A DNA stretch of 64,000 nucleotides from Saliphagus infecundisoli. Its GTDB lineage: Archaea > Halobacteriota > Halobacteria > Halobacteriales > Natrialbaceae. A program made the position numbers and the translations under genes. This document shows positions 41,788-51,365 of the stretch, piece after piece. How positions within the stretch are numbered: position 1 is the first letter of the stretch; each line of letters opens with the position of its first letter. The notes beneath the pieces are model-generated. The model saw only the letters and a program-made list of their open reading frames with translations, searched no databases and was not told where the DNA came from. The stretch spans positions 186,001-250,000 of the forward strand of contig NZ_JAIWHV010000001.1 in assembly GCF_020177375.1 (NCBI RefSeq), written 5' to 3'.

Positions 41788-43311
41788 ATGGCGAGCGATC
41801 AGCCCTCCGAGACGGGAGAGGACACCTACGAGCAGTTCGAGGAACGCGTCGAGCGCATCAGCAACGTCGGCAACGCCGCCGGAATCCTCCGGTGGGACCA
41901 GGAGGTGATGATGCCCGAGGGCGGCACGCCCGCACGGGCCAAACAGCTCTCGACGCTCTCGTCGATCAGTCACGAACTGCTCACTGCCGAGGAAACCGGC
42001 GACTATCTCGACGAACTCGAGGGCGAGGACCTCGACGGCGACCGCGAGGCGGTCGTCCGCGAGACCCGCCGGGAGTACGATCGGGCGACGACGGTCCCCG
42101 AGGAACTCGTCACCGAGATCTCGGAGACGACCTCGAACGCCCATCCCGTCTGGATGGAGGCCCGCGAGGAGGACGAGTTCTCGACGTTCGCGCCGACCCT
42201 CGAGAAACTCGTCTCGCTCAAACGCGAGTACGCCGAGCACATCGACCCCGACGCCGACCCCTACGCCGTCCTCTTCGCCGACTACGAACCGTATCTTGAT
42301 CTCGAGACCGCAGAGCGAGTCCTGACTCGCCTGCGCGAGGAGCTGGTCCCGCTGATCTCCGCGATCGACGATTCGGATACCGAGATCGAGACCGACGCGT
42401 TCTCGGGGGAGTTCGACGACGACACCCAGGAGGAACTCGCCCGCGACGCCCTCGACACGCTGGGCTACGACTGGGACCGGGGCCGGATCGACACCGCCCC
42501 CCACCCCTTCTCCTCGGGGACGCAGTTCGACGCCCGCGTGACGACCCGGTTCGACGAGGAGGACCTCTTGGGATCGATCACCTCGACGATCCACGAGTTC
42601 GGCCACGCCAACTACACCCTCGGGCTGCCCGACGAGGGCTACGGCACCCCGCTGGGCGAGGCTCGCGACCTGACGGTCCACGAGTCCCAGTCTCGGCTCT
42701 GGGAGAACCACGTCGGACGCTCGGAGGCGTTCTGGGAGCGGTTTCTCCCGCAGGTCCGCGAGCGGTTTCCCGAGGTCGAGGCCACCCCCCGGGAGGCCTA
42801 CGAGTCGGCGAACCAGGTGTACGACGACAACCTCATCCGGGTCGAGGCCGACGAACTCACCTACCACCTCCACATCGTGATCCGCTTCGAGATCGAACGC
42901 GACCTCATCGCGGGCGATCTGGACGTCGAGGAGGTCCCGGAGGTCTGGAACGACAAGTACGAGGAATACCTCGGCGTTCGCCCCGAAACCGACGCCGAGG
43001 GCTGTCTTCAGGACATCCACTGGTCTCACGGCTCCTTCGGCTACTTCCCGACCTACTCGCTGGGATCGGTGCTGGCCGCTCAACTGTACGACGCCGCCAC
43101 CGACGCGGTCGGCGACGTCGACTCCCGGGTCCGCGAGGGCGAGTTCGACGAGCTGAACGGCTGGCTCCGCGAGGAGATCCACGCCCACGGCAAGCGTTAC
43201 ACGACCCCCGAACTGATCGAACGGGCGACCGGCAAGGCGTACTCCGCCGACGACTTCCTCGCGTACGCGAAGGCGAAGTACGGCGAGCTCTACGACCTCG
43301 AGGCGTACTGA
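41788..43311 (+). CDS. Carboxypeptidase Taq (M32 metallopeptidase)
   Basis: 507 residues. The zinc site HEFGH lies in TIHEFGHANYTLG near residue 268, with the downstream ESQSRLWEN segment supplying the third ligand. The N-terminal helical domain begins with an EVMMPEGG segment typical of the family. It trims residues from peptide C-termini in the cytoplasm. The ATG at 41788 is 52 bases after the M20 gene stop, suggesting joint expression in peptide metabolism. Confidence 0.93.
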   Translation: MASDQPSETGEDTYEQFEERVERISNVGNAAGILRWDQEVMMPEGGTPARAKQLSTLSSISHELLTAEETGDYLDELEGEDLDGDREAVVRETRREYDRATTVPEELVTEISETTSNAHPVWMEAREEDEFSTFAPTLEKLVSLKREYAEHIDPDADPYAVLFADYEPYLDLETAERVLTRLREELVPLISAIDDSDTEIETDAFSGEFDDDTQEELARDALDTLGYDWDRGRIDTAPHPFSSGTQFDARVTTRFDEEDLLGSITSTIHEFGHANYTLGLPDEGYGTPLGEARDLTVHESQSRLWENHVGRSEAFWERFLPQVRERFPEVEATPREAYESANQVYDDNLIRVEADELTYHLHIVIRFEIERDLIAGDLDVEEVPEVWNDKYEEYLGVRPETDAEGCLQDIHWSHGSFGYFPTYSLGSVLAAQLYDAATDAVGDVDSRVREGEFDELNGWLREEIHAHGKRYTTPELIERATGKAYSADDFLAYAKAKYGELYDLEAY

Positions 43312-43522
43312 AACCGGCCGGTTCTCGACCCATCCGTTCTCGGACGCCGTGAGCGTCGTTTCCCACTTCGGCAGGCGGGAACACGTCTGCCCGAGACCGA
43401 TCGAAGCCGACTACTGAACGCTCGCAGTCGTTCGGACCGGGCTGACACCCACTGTGAACCGGAGCGACGACGGGCAAACCACTATCCCGTCGGCGCTGGT
43501 AGGACGTCGAACCACGATCCGA

Positions 43523-44914
43523 ATGGCTACCGAGTACGTCTTCATCAGCGACCTTCACATGGGCGGCGACGAGCAACTCACCACGCTCGACTTCGAGGAC
43601 GAACTCGTCTCGTTTCTCGAGGATCTGAAGGAGGATGGCGGCGACGTCGAGTTGATCATCAACGGCGACGCCTTCGGCCTCTGGGAGTACGCCGAGGCGA
43701 CGGGCACCGACACGCTCGAGCGGGTGATCGAGGACCACCCGCGCGTCTTCGAGCAGTTCCGGGCGACCGGCGAGGAGATCGACATCACGCTGATCCCGGG
43801 CAACCACGACTACGACCTCGCGTGTTACCCCTCCTACGTGGATCGGCTCGCGGAGTACAACCTGACCCTCGAGCCCGAGGTCGCCATTACCAGGGAGGTC
43901 GCCGACGGAACGGTCTGGATCGAGCACGGCCAGCAACACGACGCGAACAACCGCATGCCCGACTGGGGCAACCCAGACGCACTGCCAGTTGGCTACTTCG
44001 TCGTCCAGCGGGTCGTCGCCGCCGCAGGGCGCTACTCCGAGCACGCTAGAGGCGACTGGCTCCGGGACATCCAGTCGGTCGCGCCGATGGAGGAGATCCC
44101 GCGCTGGCTGGTCTCGAACTACTTCTACCGCGAGATGAGCCCGCTGTTGCGAGCGATCGTCGTCCCCCTGTTGCTCTTTTTCAACATCACGATCCTCTAC
44201 CTGTTCGGTACCGTCCTCGAGACGATCGGTCTCCTCCCGCCGCACGTGTTCACCGACAACCCCCTCATCCGAGCTCTCGGTGCCGCCGATTATCTCCTCG
44301 AACTCATCATCGCCATCAACGTCGTCGTCATCGGCATGTTGCTCGTGCTCGCGATCCCGTTCTGGTTTTTCAGGCGGGACCTGCGACGAACCCTCGGGCG
44401 CTTCGGCGTCATGCTGTCGGGGGTGCGGGTCGGCCAGGGCGATCGGCCGTTCCTGAACGCGGCCAGGGACGTCTTCGAGTCCCACCCCGACGTGGCCGTC
44501 TTCGTCTACGGCCACACCCACCGCGCGTCGCTCACGAAGTGGGGCGACCGCGTCGTCGTCAACACCGGCACCTGGCTGAAGAAGCTCCAGCACGTCGAAA
44601 CGTGGTTCTCCCGGCTGCCCGGGCTCTACTATCCCTCGTTCCGGCTGAACTACTTCCGGATCTTCCCCGAGGGCGATCGGATCGTCGTCGAGTACGAGGA
44701 GATCGAAACGCGCCAACCCCGGGACCTCACCCGGTTTCAACAACTGGTCGCACGCAGACCGCCAGCACCGACGACGATCCCGGAACGCACGGCGGTCGAT
44801 CCCGCAGGGCCCCTCGAGCTCCCGGACGCGGGATCGGGCCCCGATCCCGAACCGGCGACCGGGGGTGATCCGGAACGCGAACCGACGCGTGCGCCCGACC
44901 CCGAGGACGACTAG
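43523..44914 (+). CDS. Metallophosphoesterase with two internal membrane helices
   Basis: 463 residues. Calcineurin-like metal motifs appear in order: SDLHMGG (9-15), INGDAFGLWEY (46-56), PGNHDYDL (92-99), His135 in IEHGQQHD, and YGHTHRAS (329-336). Two helices (about 208-232 and 257-283) lie between the fourth and fifth motifs, so the catalytic domain is threaded through the membrane. The tail (about 430-463) is Pro/Asp-rich and disordered. Related enzymes hydrolyse UDP-diacylglucosamine or nucleotides; the archaeal substrate is unknown. Confidence 0.85.
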   Translation: MATEYVFISDLHMGGDEQLTTLDFEDELVSFLEDLKEDGGDVELIINGDAFGLWEYAEATGTDTLERVIEDHPRVFEQFRATGEEIDITLIPGNHDYDLACYPSYVDRLAEYNLTLEPEVAITREVADGTVWIEHGQQHDANNRMPDWGNPDALPVGYFVVQRVVAAAGRYSEHARGDWLRDIQSVAPMEEIPRWLVSNYFYREMSPLLRAIVVPLLLFFNITILYLFGTVLETIGLLPPHVFTDNPLIRALGAADYLLELIIAINVVVIGMLLVLAIPFWFFRRDLRRTLGRFGVMLSGVRVGQGDRPFLNAARDVFESHPDVAVFVYGHTHRASLTKWGDRVVVNTGTWLKKLQHVETWFSRLPGLYYPSFRLNYFRIFPEGDRIVVEYEEIETRQPRDLTRFQQLVARRPPAPTTIPERTAVDPAGPLELPDAGSGPDPEPATGGDPEREPTRAPDPEDD

Positions 44915-45192
44915 CTCGTGAGGACCTCGATCACGCCCGCGATGCGGCGCTCGAACTGGCGGAGAACCGCCGCCCCATCGCGTCGGGGAAGCCGTCGCCG
45001 CCCCCGCCGGGGGACCGTCGACGACGCCTACTCGTACGGACGCCGCATCGGCGCCGGCGACTCCGTGAACGGTCGCGGTTTCGCCGATCGACCGTTGGAC
45101 GGACCGTACGAGCCTGCGATAGGTCGCGGCGGGACAGCTATCGGGAGGTGTGAAAAACGGTTATCTCCCGTCGCGTCGTCCGTCTGCAGGTC

Positions 45193-45573
45193 ATGGAACG
45201 ATACGTAGACGGGTTCGTTCTCGCGGTGCCCAAGGAGAAACTGGACGCCTACCGCGACATGGCGAGCGAGGCCGGGGAGCTGTGGATCGACCACGGCGCG
45301 CTCGAGTACTTCGAAGGGGTCGGAGACGACATGGAGCCCGACATGGGCGGGATGGCGGTCCGGACCTTTCCGGAGCTCGCCGACACCGACGAGGACGACG
45401 CGGTCGTGTTCTCCTTTATCGTCTTCGAGTCCCGGGAGCACCGCGACGAGGTCAACGCGAAGGTGATGGACGATCCCGCGATGGATCCGGACGCCTTCGA
45501 CGAGGAGATGCCCTTCGACTCCGAGCGCATGGCCTACGGCGGCTTCCGGTCGATCGTCGGCCACGAGCGGTGA
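45193..45573 (+). CDS. DUF1428 family protein
   Basis: 126 residues. It begins MERYVDGFVLAVPKEKLDAY, the characteristic start, and has the ferredoxin-like (dimeric alpha-beta barrel) pattern, with FPELADTDEDDAVVFSFIVF and MPFDSERMAYGGF. Function in bacteria and archaea is not established. The upstream CGGTTATCTC (about 45160) may be its A-box. Alone on its transcript by spacing. Confidence 0.88.
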   Translation: MERYVDGFVLAVPKEKLDAYRDMASEAGELWIDHGALEYFEGVGDDMEPDMGGMAVRTFPELADTDEDDAVVFSFIVFESREHRDEVNAKVMDDPAMDPDAFDEEMPFDSERMAYGGFRSIVGHER

Positions 45574-45704
45574 TCGACGGAAAACGGCAACCGCACGCGG
45601 CGGCGTACGGCCTCGAGTACGCGGCGACGTCCGCCGAACTCTCCGACGTACCGAAATACTGACCCGACGGAAATACGGAAGGGGCCTCCCCCCGAACGGA
45701 CCGT

Positions 45705-46445
45705 ATGGCATTCGACAGTCTGGCAGGGAGGGCGGTCGTCGTCACTGGCGCGAGTTCGGGCATCGGCGAGGCGACGGTCCACGCGCTCGCAGAGGCCGGC
45801 GCGAACGTCGTGTTGGCGGCGAGATCTGGGGAGACGCTCGAGGAAATCGCCGACGACGTCGAGGCCGAGTACGACACGGAAACGCTCGTCGCTCCGACCG
45901 ACGTCACCGAGGAGGACGCCGTCGAGGCGCTGATCGAGGCGACGGTCTCGGAGTTCGGCGAGCTCTACGGGCTGGTGAACAATGCCGGCCTCGGGCTGGG
46001 CGACGACGTCGAGTCGATGGACACCGACGACTTCGCGACGATGCAGGCGGTCAACGTCGACGGCGTCTTCTATGCGACCCGGGCGGCGATCCCCCACGTC
46101 CGGGAGTCGGGCGGCCACCTCCTGTTCGTCGGGAGCTTCGCGGGCCACTATCCCCGCCCCGGAAACCCGGTGTATGCGGCGACGAAGTGGTGGGTCCGCG
46201 GGTTCGCCCACAGCGTCGCGGGCCAGGTGGGCGAGGAGGGGATCGGCGTCACCGTCGTCAACCCCTCGGAGGTCCGCTCGGAGTTCGGCGGGGGCGACGG
46301 CGAGTCCTTTGCCGAACGGTTCGAGCCCGGCGAGGTCACCGAACCCGAGGAGATCGCCGAGGCGATCGCCTTCGCGCTCTCCCAGGAGCGGTCGTCGGCC
46401 AGCGAGATCGACCTCTACCGGCGGGACAAGTTCGCGGAGTTCTGA
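45705..46445 (+). CDS. Short-chain dehydrogenase/reductase
   Basis: 246 residues. Classical SDR: TGASSGIGEA (cofactor site, 14-23), LVNNAGLG near 90, catalytic Ser in FVGSFAG, and YAATK (Tyr and Lys, near 152-156). The Asp/Arg after the second strand (AARSGE) suggests NADP(H). Substrate not evident. The neighbours do not form a pathway with it. Confidence 0.9.
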   Translation: MAFDSLAGRAVVVTGASSGIGEATVHALAEAGANVVLAARSGETLEEIADDVEAEYDTETLVAPTDVTEEDAVEALIEATVSEFGELYGLVNNAGLGLGDDVESMDTDDFATMQAVNVDGVFYATRAAIPHVRESGGHLLFVGSFAGHYPRPGNPVYAATKWWVRGFAHSVAGQVGEEGIGVTVVNPSEVRSEFGGGDGESFAERFEPGEVTEPEEIAEAIAFALSQERSSASEIDLYRRDKFAEF

Positions 46446-46510
46446 GTCCCTAAAACGGCGGTGCGTGTGCCGGGGATGGAGCCATCCGCCCCGCGTACCT
46501 CGATGGAGGC

Positions 46511-46912
46511 ATGAAGATCACCGTTCCCGGACTGCCCGGCGTCTCCTACGACACCGACGCGGAGTCGACCGCGATCAGCGCGACGCTCACCGCCGCCGGA
46601 CGGAAAGCGCCCAAGCCCCAGGGGTACGCGATCCAGCTCCTGCCCCTGCTGTGGTCGATCGACGTCGACCTCCAGGAAGCCCCCAACGAGCACCCGATCC
46701 AGTACCTCCATCCGGAGGGCGTCCACAGCCTCGACGAACTCCCGACGGACCATCGCCTCCGGCGGCTCGCCCGCGAGGCCGACGGCGCCCTCCGCCTCGT
46801 GGGGGACGTAAACGCCGAGACCGAAGCCGCGGTCGGCGAGCTCATGGGCCACGAGCGCGCCGACGGCGAGGAGTGGACCGAGATCGAGATCGAGGACGGC
46901 GACGCCCGATAA
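46511..46912 (+). CDS. Conserved haloarchaeal protein, unknown function
   Basis: 133 residues, acidic, with alternating strand and helix prediction and a conserved-looking LLPLLWSIDVDLQEAP stretch. No cysteine, no membrane helix, no known motif. It starts at an ATG 65 bases after the dehydrogenase and ends 38 bases before the cobalamin-binding gene. I do not recognise it. Confidence 0.65.
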   Translation: MKITVPGLPGVSYDTDAESTAISATLTAAGRKAPKPQGYAIQLLPLLWSIDVDLQEAPNEHPIQYLHPEGVHSLDELPTDHRLRRLAREADGALRLVGDVNAETEAAVGELMGHERADGEEWTEIEIEDGDAR

Positions 46913-46950
46913 GCACGCACGCCTTTTAGGCTCCGGCACGTCCCTCCGCC

Positions 46951-47910
46951 ATGCGCGTCGTCACGACCCTCCCCTCGGGGACGGAGCTTCTCGCTTCCCT
47001 CGGAATCGATCCCGTCGGCGTCTCCCACGAGTGTGACTTCCCCCCCCGGATGGCCGACCGGCCGGCGATCACCCGCTCGCGGATCGACGCCTCGGCGTCG
47101 AGCGACGAGATCGACCGACAGGTACTCGAAGCCGAGACGGACGCCGAGGGCGTCTACGAAATCGACTGCGAGACTCTCGAGGAACTCGAGCCCGACCTGA
47201 TCGTCACCCAGGGGATCTGTGACGTCTGTGCGGTCGATGCCGCGGTCGTCGAGCGCGCGGTCGATCGAATCGAGCCCGACCCCGAAATCCTCTCGACCGA
47301 CCCGAGCACCGTCGGCGACGTCCTCGCGGATCTCCGGCGGATCGGCCGCGCGGTCGGTCGGGAGGAGTGTGCCGAACGGGTCGCCGGCGATCTGGCGGAG
47401 CGCCTCGAGACGGTCCGCGACCGGACTCCCGACGAGGGGCCGCGGGTCGCGGTCCTCGACTGGACCGACCCCGCGATGGTCGCGGGCCACTGGATCCCCG
47501 AACTCGTTGCCGCGGCCGGCGGCGAGTACGGGATGGCCGACCCGGGCGACCGCTCGACCCCGCGGGAGTGGGCGGCGATCCGCGAGTACGACCCCGAGGT
47601 CCTGGTCGTCGCGCCCTGTGGGTTCGAACTCGATCAGACCGCCGAGAACCGAAGCAATCTCACCGATCGTGAGGGCTGGGACGAGCTTTCGGCGGTTCGG
47701 GACGGACAGGTCTGGGCGATGGACGGCCACCACTACGTCAACCGGCCGGGGCCACGCCTCGTCGATACCGCCGAACGTCTCGCGGAGGTCCTCGACCCCG
47801 AGCGGTTCGGGTCGCCTCCCGAGTCGGTCGCGGTGCCGTTTCCGGCGCTCGCGGACCTCGACCGGCGCGGGGAGCGTCAGTCCGCGGGAACCGTACACCG
47901 GCCCTCGTAG
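46951..47910 (+). CDS. btuF: BtuF-like cobalamin-binding periplasmic-fold protein (no signal peptide)
   Basis: 319 residues. It begins MRVVTTLPSGTELLASLGIDPVGVSHECDFPP, the typical start of haloarchaeal cobalamin-binding proteins, with VTQGICDVCAVD and MDGHHYVNRPGPRL further on. There is no signal peptide or lipobox, so it appears to be cytoplasmic, unlike classical BtuF. Transport genes are not adjacent. It may be a corrinoid-binding or salvage protein. Its last 34 bases overlap the 3' end of ubaA on the opposite strand. Confidence 0.78.
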   Translation: MRVVTTLPSGTELLASLGIDPVGVSHECDFPPRMADRPAITRSRIDASASSDEIDRQVLEAETDAEGVYEIDCETLEELEPDLIVTQGICDVCAVDAAVVERAVDRIEPDPEILSTDPSTVGDVLADLRRIGRAVGREECAERVAGDLAERLETVRDRTPDEGPRVAVLDWTDPAMVAGHWIPELVAAAGGEYGMADPGDRSTPREWAAIREYDPEVLVVAPCGFELDQTAENRSNLTDREGWDELSAVRDGQVWAMDGHHYVNRPGPRLVDTAERLAEVLDPERFGSPPESVAVPFPALADLDRRGERQSAGTVHRPS

Positions 47911-48701
47911 GAGACGTCCCGGATCGACTCGATCTCGGGGTCCTCGCCACAGACCGGACACGCCGGGTTTCGGGCGATCTCGACCGTCTCGAAGGAGAGC
48001 CCCATCGCGTCGTAGGTCAGCAGTCGGCCGTCGAGGAGGTCGCCGACGCCGAGCAAGTATTTGACCGCCTCGGTCGCCTGGATCGTGCCGACGGTGCCCG
48101 GGAGGACCCCGAGCACGCCGGTGGTCGCACAGTTCGGTACGGTCCCGGGTTCGGGCGCGTCGGGGAACAGACAGCGGTAGCAGGGCCCCTCGCCGTCGTT
48201 TTCGAACGTCGTGGCCTGTCCCTCGAAGCGGTAGATCGCACCGTGTGAGAGGGGGATCCCCTCGAGGGCACAGAAGTCGTTACAGAGATAGCGGGTCGCG
48301 AAGTTGTCGCTGGCGTCGACGACGACGTCGGCGCCGGCGAGCAGGTCGGGAGCGGTCTCGGCGGTGAGGCGGGTCTCGTGGGCATCGACCCGGATATCGG
48401 GATTGAGGTCGGCGACGCGTTCGGCGGCGCTCTCGACTTTCGGTCTGCCGAGGTCTCCCTCGCCGTGGATCACCTGGCGCTGGAGGTTCGAGCGCTCGAC
48501 GCGGTCGTCGTCGATTATCCCGATCCGGCCGACGCCCGCGGCCGCGAGGTACTGGACGACCGGCGAGCCGAGGCCGCCGGCGCCGACGACGACGACGTGG
48601 CCGTCGAGGAGCCGTTTCTGGCCCTCGGGGCCGACCTCGTCCATGATGACGTGGCGGGCGTAGCGCTCGAGGCCGGTCGCGTCGAGAGCCAGATCGGTCA
48701 T
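47877..48701 (-). CDS. ubaA: Ubiquitin-like activating enzyme UbaA (E1-like)
   Basis: 274 residues, MoeB/ThiF/E1 family. The adenylation site is VVVGAGGLGSPVVQYLAAAG (about 34-53), with IDDDRVERSNLQRQ following. Zinc-binding pairs are CYRC and CPVC, and the NCATTGVLG cysteine is the likely active-site residue. Family knowledge: in Haloferax volcanii UbaA activates the SAMP proteins for protein conjugation, tRNA thiolation and molybdopterin synthesis. The ATG at 48701 is used because the upstream extension crosses the promoter region of the zinc-finger gene. Confidence 0.92.
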   Translation of the reverse strand: MTDLALDATGLERYARHVIMDEVGPEGQKRLLDGHVVVVGAGGLGSPVVQYLAAAGVGRIGIIDDDRVERSNLQRQVIHGEGDLGRPKVESAAERVADLNPDIRVDAHETRLTAETAPDLLAGADVVVDASDNFATRYLCNDFCALEGIPLSHGAIYRFEGQATTFENDGEGPCYRCLFPDAPEPGTVPNCATTGVLGVLPGTVGTIQATEAVKYLLGVGDLLDGRLLTYDAMGLSFETVEIARNPACPVCGEDPEIESIRDVSYEGRCTVPAD

Positions 48702-48771
48702 ATCCGACCCTGGGCGGGAGCGACCGTAAGTCCGTGGGTCGTGTGTGGCAGGGACTGTCACGACCCAACGA

Positions 48772-48778
48772 TTTATTA
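48772..48778 (+). promoter_or_regulatory. A-box for the 48802 zinc-finger gene
   Basis: TTTATTA about 27 bases before the ATG at 48802, in the 100-base divergent gap shared with ubaA. Leaderless transcript predicted. Confidence 0.6.
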
Positions 48779-48801
48779 GCGTGGTACGCGATACCGTCAC
48801 T

Positions 48802-48984
48802 ATGGCATCAGCCCCCACCGATGCCGACGACGAGTTGTTCGACGAATTCCTCACGGACCGCGGCCATCAGGTACGACGAGCAGGGTGGGAGCGAGACTAT
48901 AACAAGAAGAAGTGTCCGGAGTGTTCGGGGCTCCACGATTCGGAGGCGACCTCCTGTAACGTCTGTGGGTGGGCCCCGCGATAG
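48802..48984 (+). CDS. Small zinc-finger protein (HVO_0416-like)
   Basis: 60 residues with two CPxCG-like knuckles: KKCPECSGLHD and TSCNVCGWAP. The N-terminal half is acidic (DDELFDEFLTDRG), as in halophilic small zinc-finger proteins. It looks like the haloarchaeal HVO_0416 family. Family knowledge: several such tiny proteins in Haloferax affect motility, biofilm or stress, but the role of this one is unknown. It is divergent from ubaA. Confidence 0.8.
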   Translation: MASAPTDADDELFDEFLTDRGHQVRRAGWERDYNKKKCPECSGLHDSEATSCNVCGWAPR

Positions 48985-49036
48985 GGCCCGTCGCGACCGC
49001 TCCTGAGCCGGCGTTTCCCGACGTAAGAAACCCACG

Positions 49037-49045
49037 TGACTTATG
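49037..49045 (+). promoter_or_regulatory. A-box for the UvrD-like helicase gene
   Basis: TGACTTATG-type box about 27-34 bases before the ATG at 49071, in a short AT-richer stretch after the zinc-finger gene. Predicts a near-leaderless transcript. Confidence 0.45.
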
Positions 49046-49070
49046 AGTGTCGGGTCCCTGAACGGGGACA

Positions 49071-50930
49071 ATGGCTCCCACGGAGACGCAGGTGACTCGG
49101 TTGTTCGGCGGTCCGGGCAGCGGGAAGACGACGGCACTGCTCGACCACGTCGAGGAGGTCCTCGAGCCGGAGGGCGTCACGTTCCGTGACATCCTCGTCG
49201 TCTCCTACACCCGGGCGGCCGCCCAGGAGATCCGCGAGCGCCTCGCCGAGCGCCTGGACGAGAGTCCCCGCGCGCTCCAGGGCAACGTCTGTACGATGCA
49301 CGCGAAGGCCTACGACCTGCTCGATCTCTCCCGTGGGGACGTCGTCGGCGAGAGCGAGAAGGAGGCGTTCTGCGAGGAGTTCGGCCTCGAGTACGAAGAC
49401 GAGTACTCGGGTGCGGGCCGGCGGACCGCCCGCTCGACGACGATCGGGAACAAGGTGATCGCGACGAGCCAGTGGCTCCAGCGGACCCGCCGGGAGGTCG
49501 GCGACTGGTACGACGTCCCCTTCCAGTGGGACGAAGAGGAAGTGCGGTTGCCGCCGGAGATCGACCCGAACGCCCAGGAGGGCAACAAGTACACGCCGAC
49601 GTGGCCCTCCGACGACGACCGGATCGACGTCCCCGAGGCGATCCGGGGCTGGCGTTCCTACAAGGGCCGGGAGGGGAAGATCGGCTTCGCGGACATGCTA
49701 GAGCGGGTCAAACAGCGCTCGCTGATCCCGAACGTCGAGTATCTGGTGATCGACGAGTTCCAGGACATCACCACCCTCCAGTACGACGTCTACGAGGAGT
49801 GGAAGCCCCACGTCGAGCAGGTGTTCATCGCCGGCGACGACGACCAGGTCGTCTACTCCTGGCAGGGCGCCGATCCCGCACTCCTTCTCGACGAGGAGGT
49901 CGACGAGGACATCATCCTCCCGAACTCCTACCGGCTGCCCTCGAACGTCCTGAACACCGTCAACCGCGAGATCCGTCACATCGACCACCGCCAGGACAAG
50001 GATCTCGAACCGCGCAAGGAAGGCGGCGCCGTCGAGGGCCACCGCAACGCCTCGATGCTCGACGTCGTCCGGATGGTCCGGCGCACCCTCGTCGAGGGCG
50101 ACGGAACGATCATGGTCCTCTTTCGGGCGCGCTACCAAATGTTCCAGTTCATCGATGAGTTCATCACCGAGGGGGTACCCTTTACCGCCCTCACCGACCA
50201 GCGGATGTGGACCGATCGGCTCTCCCAGTACGTAAGCGCCGTCGAGAAAGTCGAGGACGGCGAGGACGTCAACGGACTCGAGGCCCGCCGGCTCGCGGAC
50301 ATGCTGATGGAGTCGGCCTTCGGCACCAACGACCGCGACGCGCTCTTCGATACGATCGACGACCGCGAGGAGGCCGCGGGGGTCGAGGACCTCACTGACC
50401 TCTCGATACCCGCCGAGGTGATCACCGACCACGCGCCGTTCATGCCGGGGCCGAACTCCGCCTCGGACATGGTCCGGAAGGTCACCAGCTTCCAGAAGAA
50501 GAGCATCAAGTCCTACTTCGCGGTGGGCAGTTACAAGGGGATGGACACCGACCGCGTCCGCGTCGGCACGATCCACTCCGCGAAGGGCCGGGAGGCAGAC
50601 CACGTCCTCGTCGGCACCGACCTCACCGAGAAGGTCGTCGAGCAGATGGTCGCCACCGTCGACGACCCCACCGCAGTCGAGGGTGTAGAGGAGTTCACGA
50701 AGACGACCTCGCCGGTGCCGATCCTCACGGACAACGAACGCCGGGTGTTCTACGTCGGGATGTCGCGGGCCCGCGAGCGACTCGTCCTCCTCGAGAACCT
50801 AGTCGACGGCGCTCCGACGCTCCCCATCGACGTCCTGCTCAACAACCGGCCGACCGAGACCGATCTGGAAGAGCTGATCGAGGCGGCAGTCGAGCCCCAG
50901 GAGCGGGAGGTCGAGGCCGAAGCACCCTGA
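49071..50930 (+). CDS. UvrD/Rep-type superfamily 1 DNA helicase
   Basis: 619 residues. Helicase motifs in order: GGPGSGKTTALLD (I), SYTRAAAQEIRERL (Ia), IDEFQDITTLQ (II), AGDDDQVVYSWQGAD (III), SYRLPSNVL (IV), TIHSAKGREADHVLVG (V) and FYVGMSRARERLVLL (VI). It unwinds DNA 3' to 5' during repair or clears bound proteins. Length is close to the archaeal UvrD-like group; the long bacterial 2B insert is partly shortened. No nuclease domain is attached. Confidence 0.93.
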   Translation: MAPTETQVTRLFGGPGSGKTTALLDHVEEVLEPEGVTFRDILVVSYTRAAAQEIRERLAERLDESPRALQGNVCTMHAKAYDLLDLSRGDVVGESEKEAFCEEFGLEYEDEYSGAGRRTARSTTIGNKVIATSQWLQRTRREVGDWYDVPFQWDEEEVRLPPEIDPNAQEGNKYTPTWPSDDDRIDVPEAIRGWRSYKGREGKIGFADMLERVKQRSLIPNVEYLVIDEFQDITTLQYDVYEEWKPHVEQVFIAGDDDQVVYSWQGADPALLLDEEVDEDIILPNSYRLPSNVLNTVNREIRHIDHRQDKDLEPRKEGGAVEGHRNASMLDVVRMVRRTLVEGDGTIMVLFRARYQMFQFIDEFITEGVPFTALTDQRMWTDRLSQYVSAVEKVEDGEDVNGLEARRLADMLMESAFGTNDRDALFDTIDDREEAAGVEDLTDLSIPAEVITDHAPFMPGPNSASDMVRKVTSFQKKSIKSYFAVGSYKGMDTDRVRVGTIHSAKGREADHVLVGTDLTEKVVEQMVATVDDPTAVEGVEEFTKTTSPVPILTDNERRVFYVGMSRARERLVLLENLVDGAPTLPIDVLLNNRPTETDLEELIEAAVEPQEREVEAEAP

Positions 50931-50987
50931 CTCGCCCTCGCGGACACTGCAGTCGATCGGTTCGGTCGGTGACCCCGGCGGGAACGG

Positions 50988-51233
50988 TCACTCGCGCGGT
51001 TCGTCGGGATCCTTGCTCACCGCGCCGGCGACCCGCTGTGCGACCATGCCCGGGACGTCCCCCGGCAGGGTGACGTATCGCTGGACGAGGACGAGCGCGA
51101 CCGCGAGCCCGATCAGGACGGCGCCCACGACGGGCTGACCCCGGACGAGGAGGAACTCGAGGCCGGCCAGCGCGGCGGGAATCGCGAACACGAGCACGCC
51201 CGCCAGCGAGAGCGTCTCGATGATGCTTGCCAT
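50988..51233 (-). CDS. Small two-helix membrane protein
   Basis: 81 residues, helices about 6-28 and 34-55, followed by a polar tail that ends with an acidic cluster (SKDPDEPRE). Starts at an ATG at 51233, divergent from riboflavin synthase. Unrecognised family with a typical haloarchaeal layout. Function unknown. Confidence 0.65.
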   Translation of the reverse strand: MASIIETLSLAGVLVFAIPAALAGLEFLLVRGQPVVGAVLIGLAVALVLVQRYVTLPGDVPGMVAQRVAGAVSKDPDEPRE

Positions 51234-51365
51234 CGGTCGGTGGTCGCTCCGGAGCGATAAAAACGCGCCGACCCCGCTCGGGTACGGTCCCGCACCGAAC
51301 CGTCACGGTTTCGTGACGCGTTTCGGTATCGGTGGGCATTTCACCACGCCCGCCGACGGTCGGGT

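Noticed and set aside
44913-45029. Short minus-strand frame ending in a peptide with FERRIAGVIEVLTS
   Set aside because: The ending looks protein-like, but the frame has no start codon and is cut by an upstream stop within about 40 codons. It may be a remnant of a lost gene; evidence is too thin to annotate.
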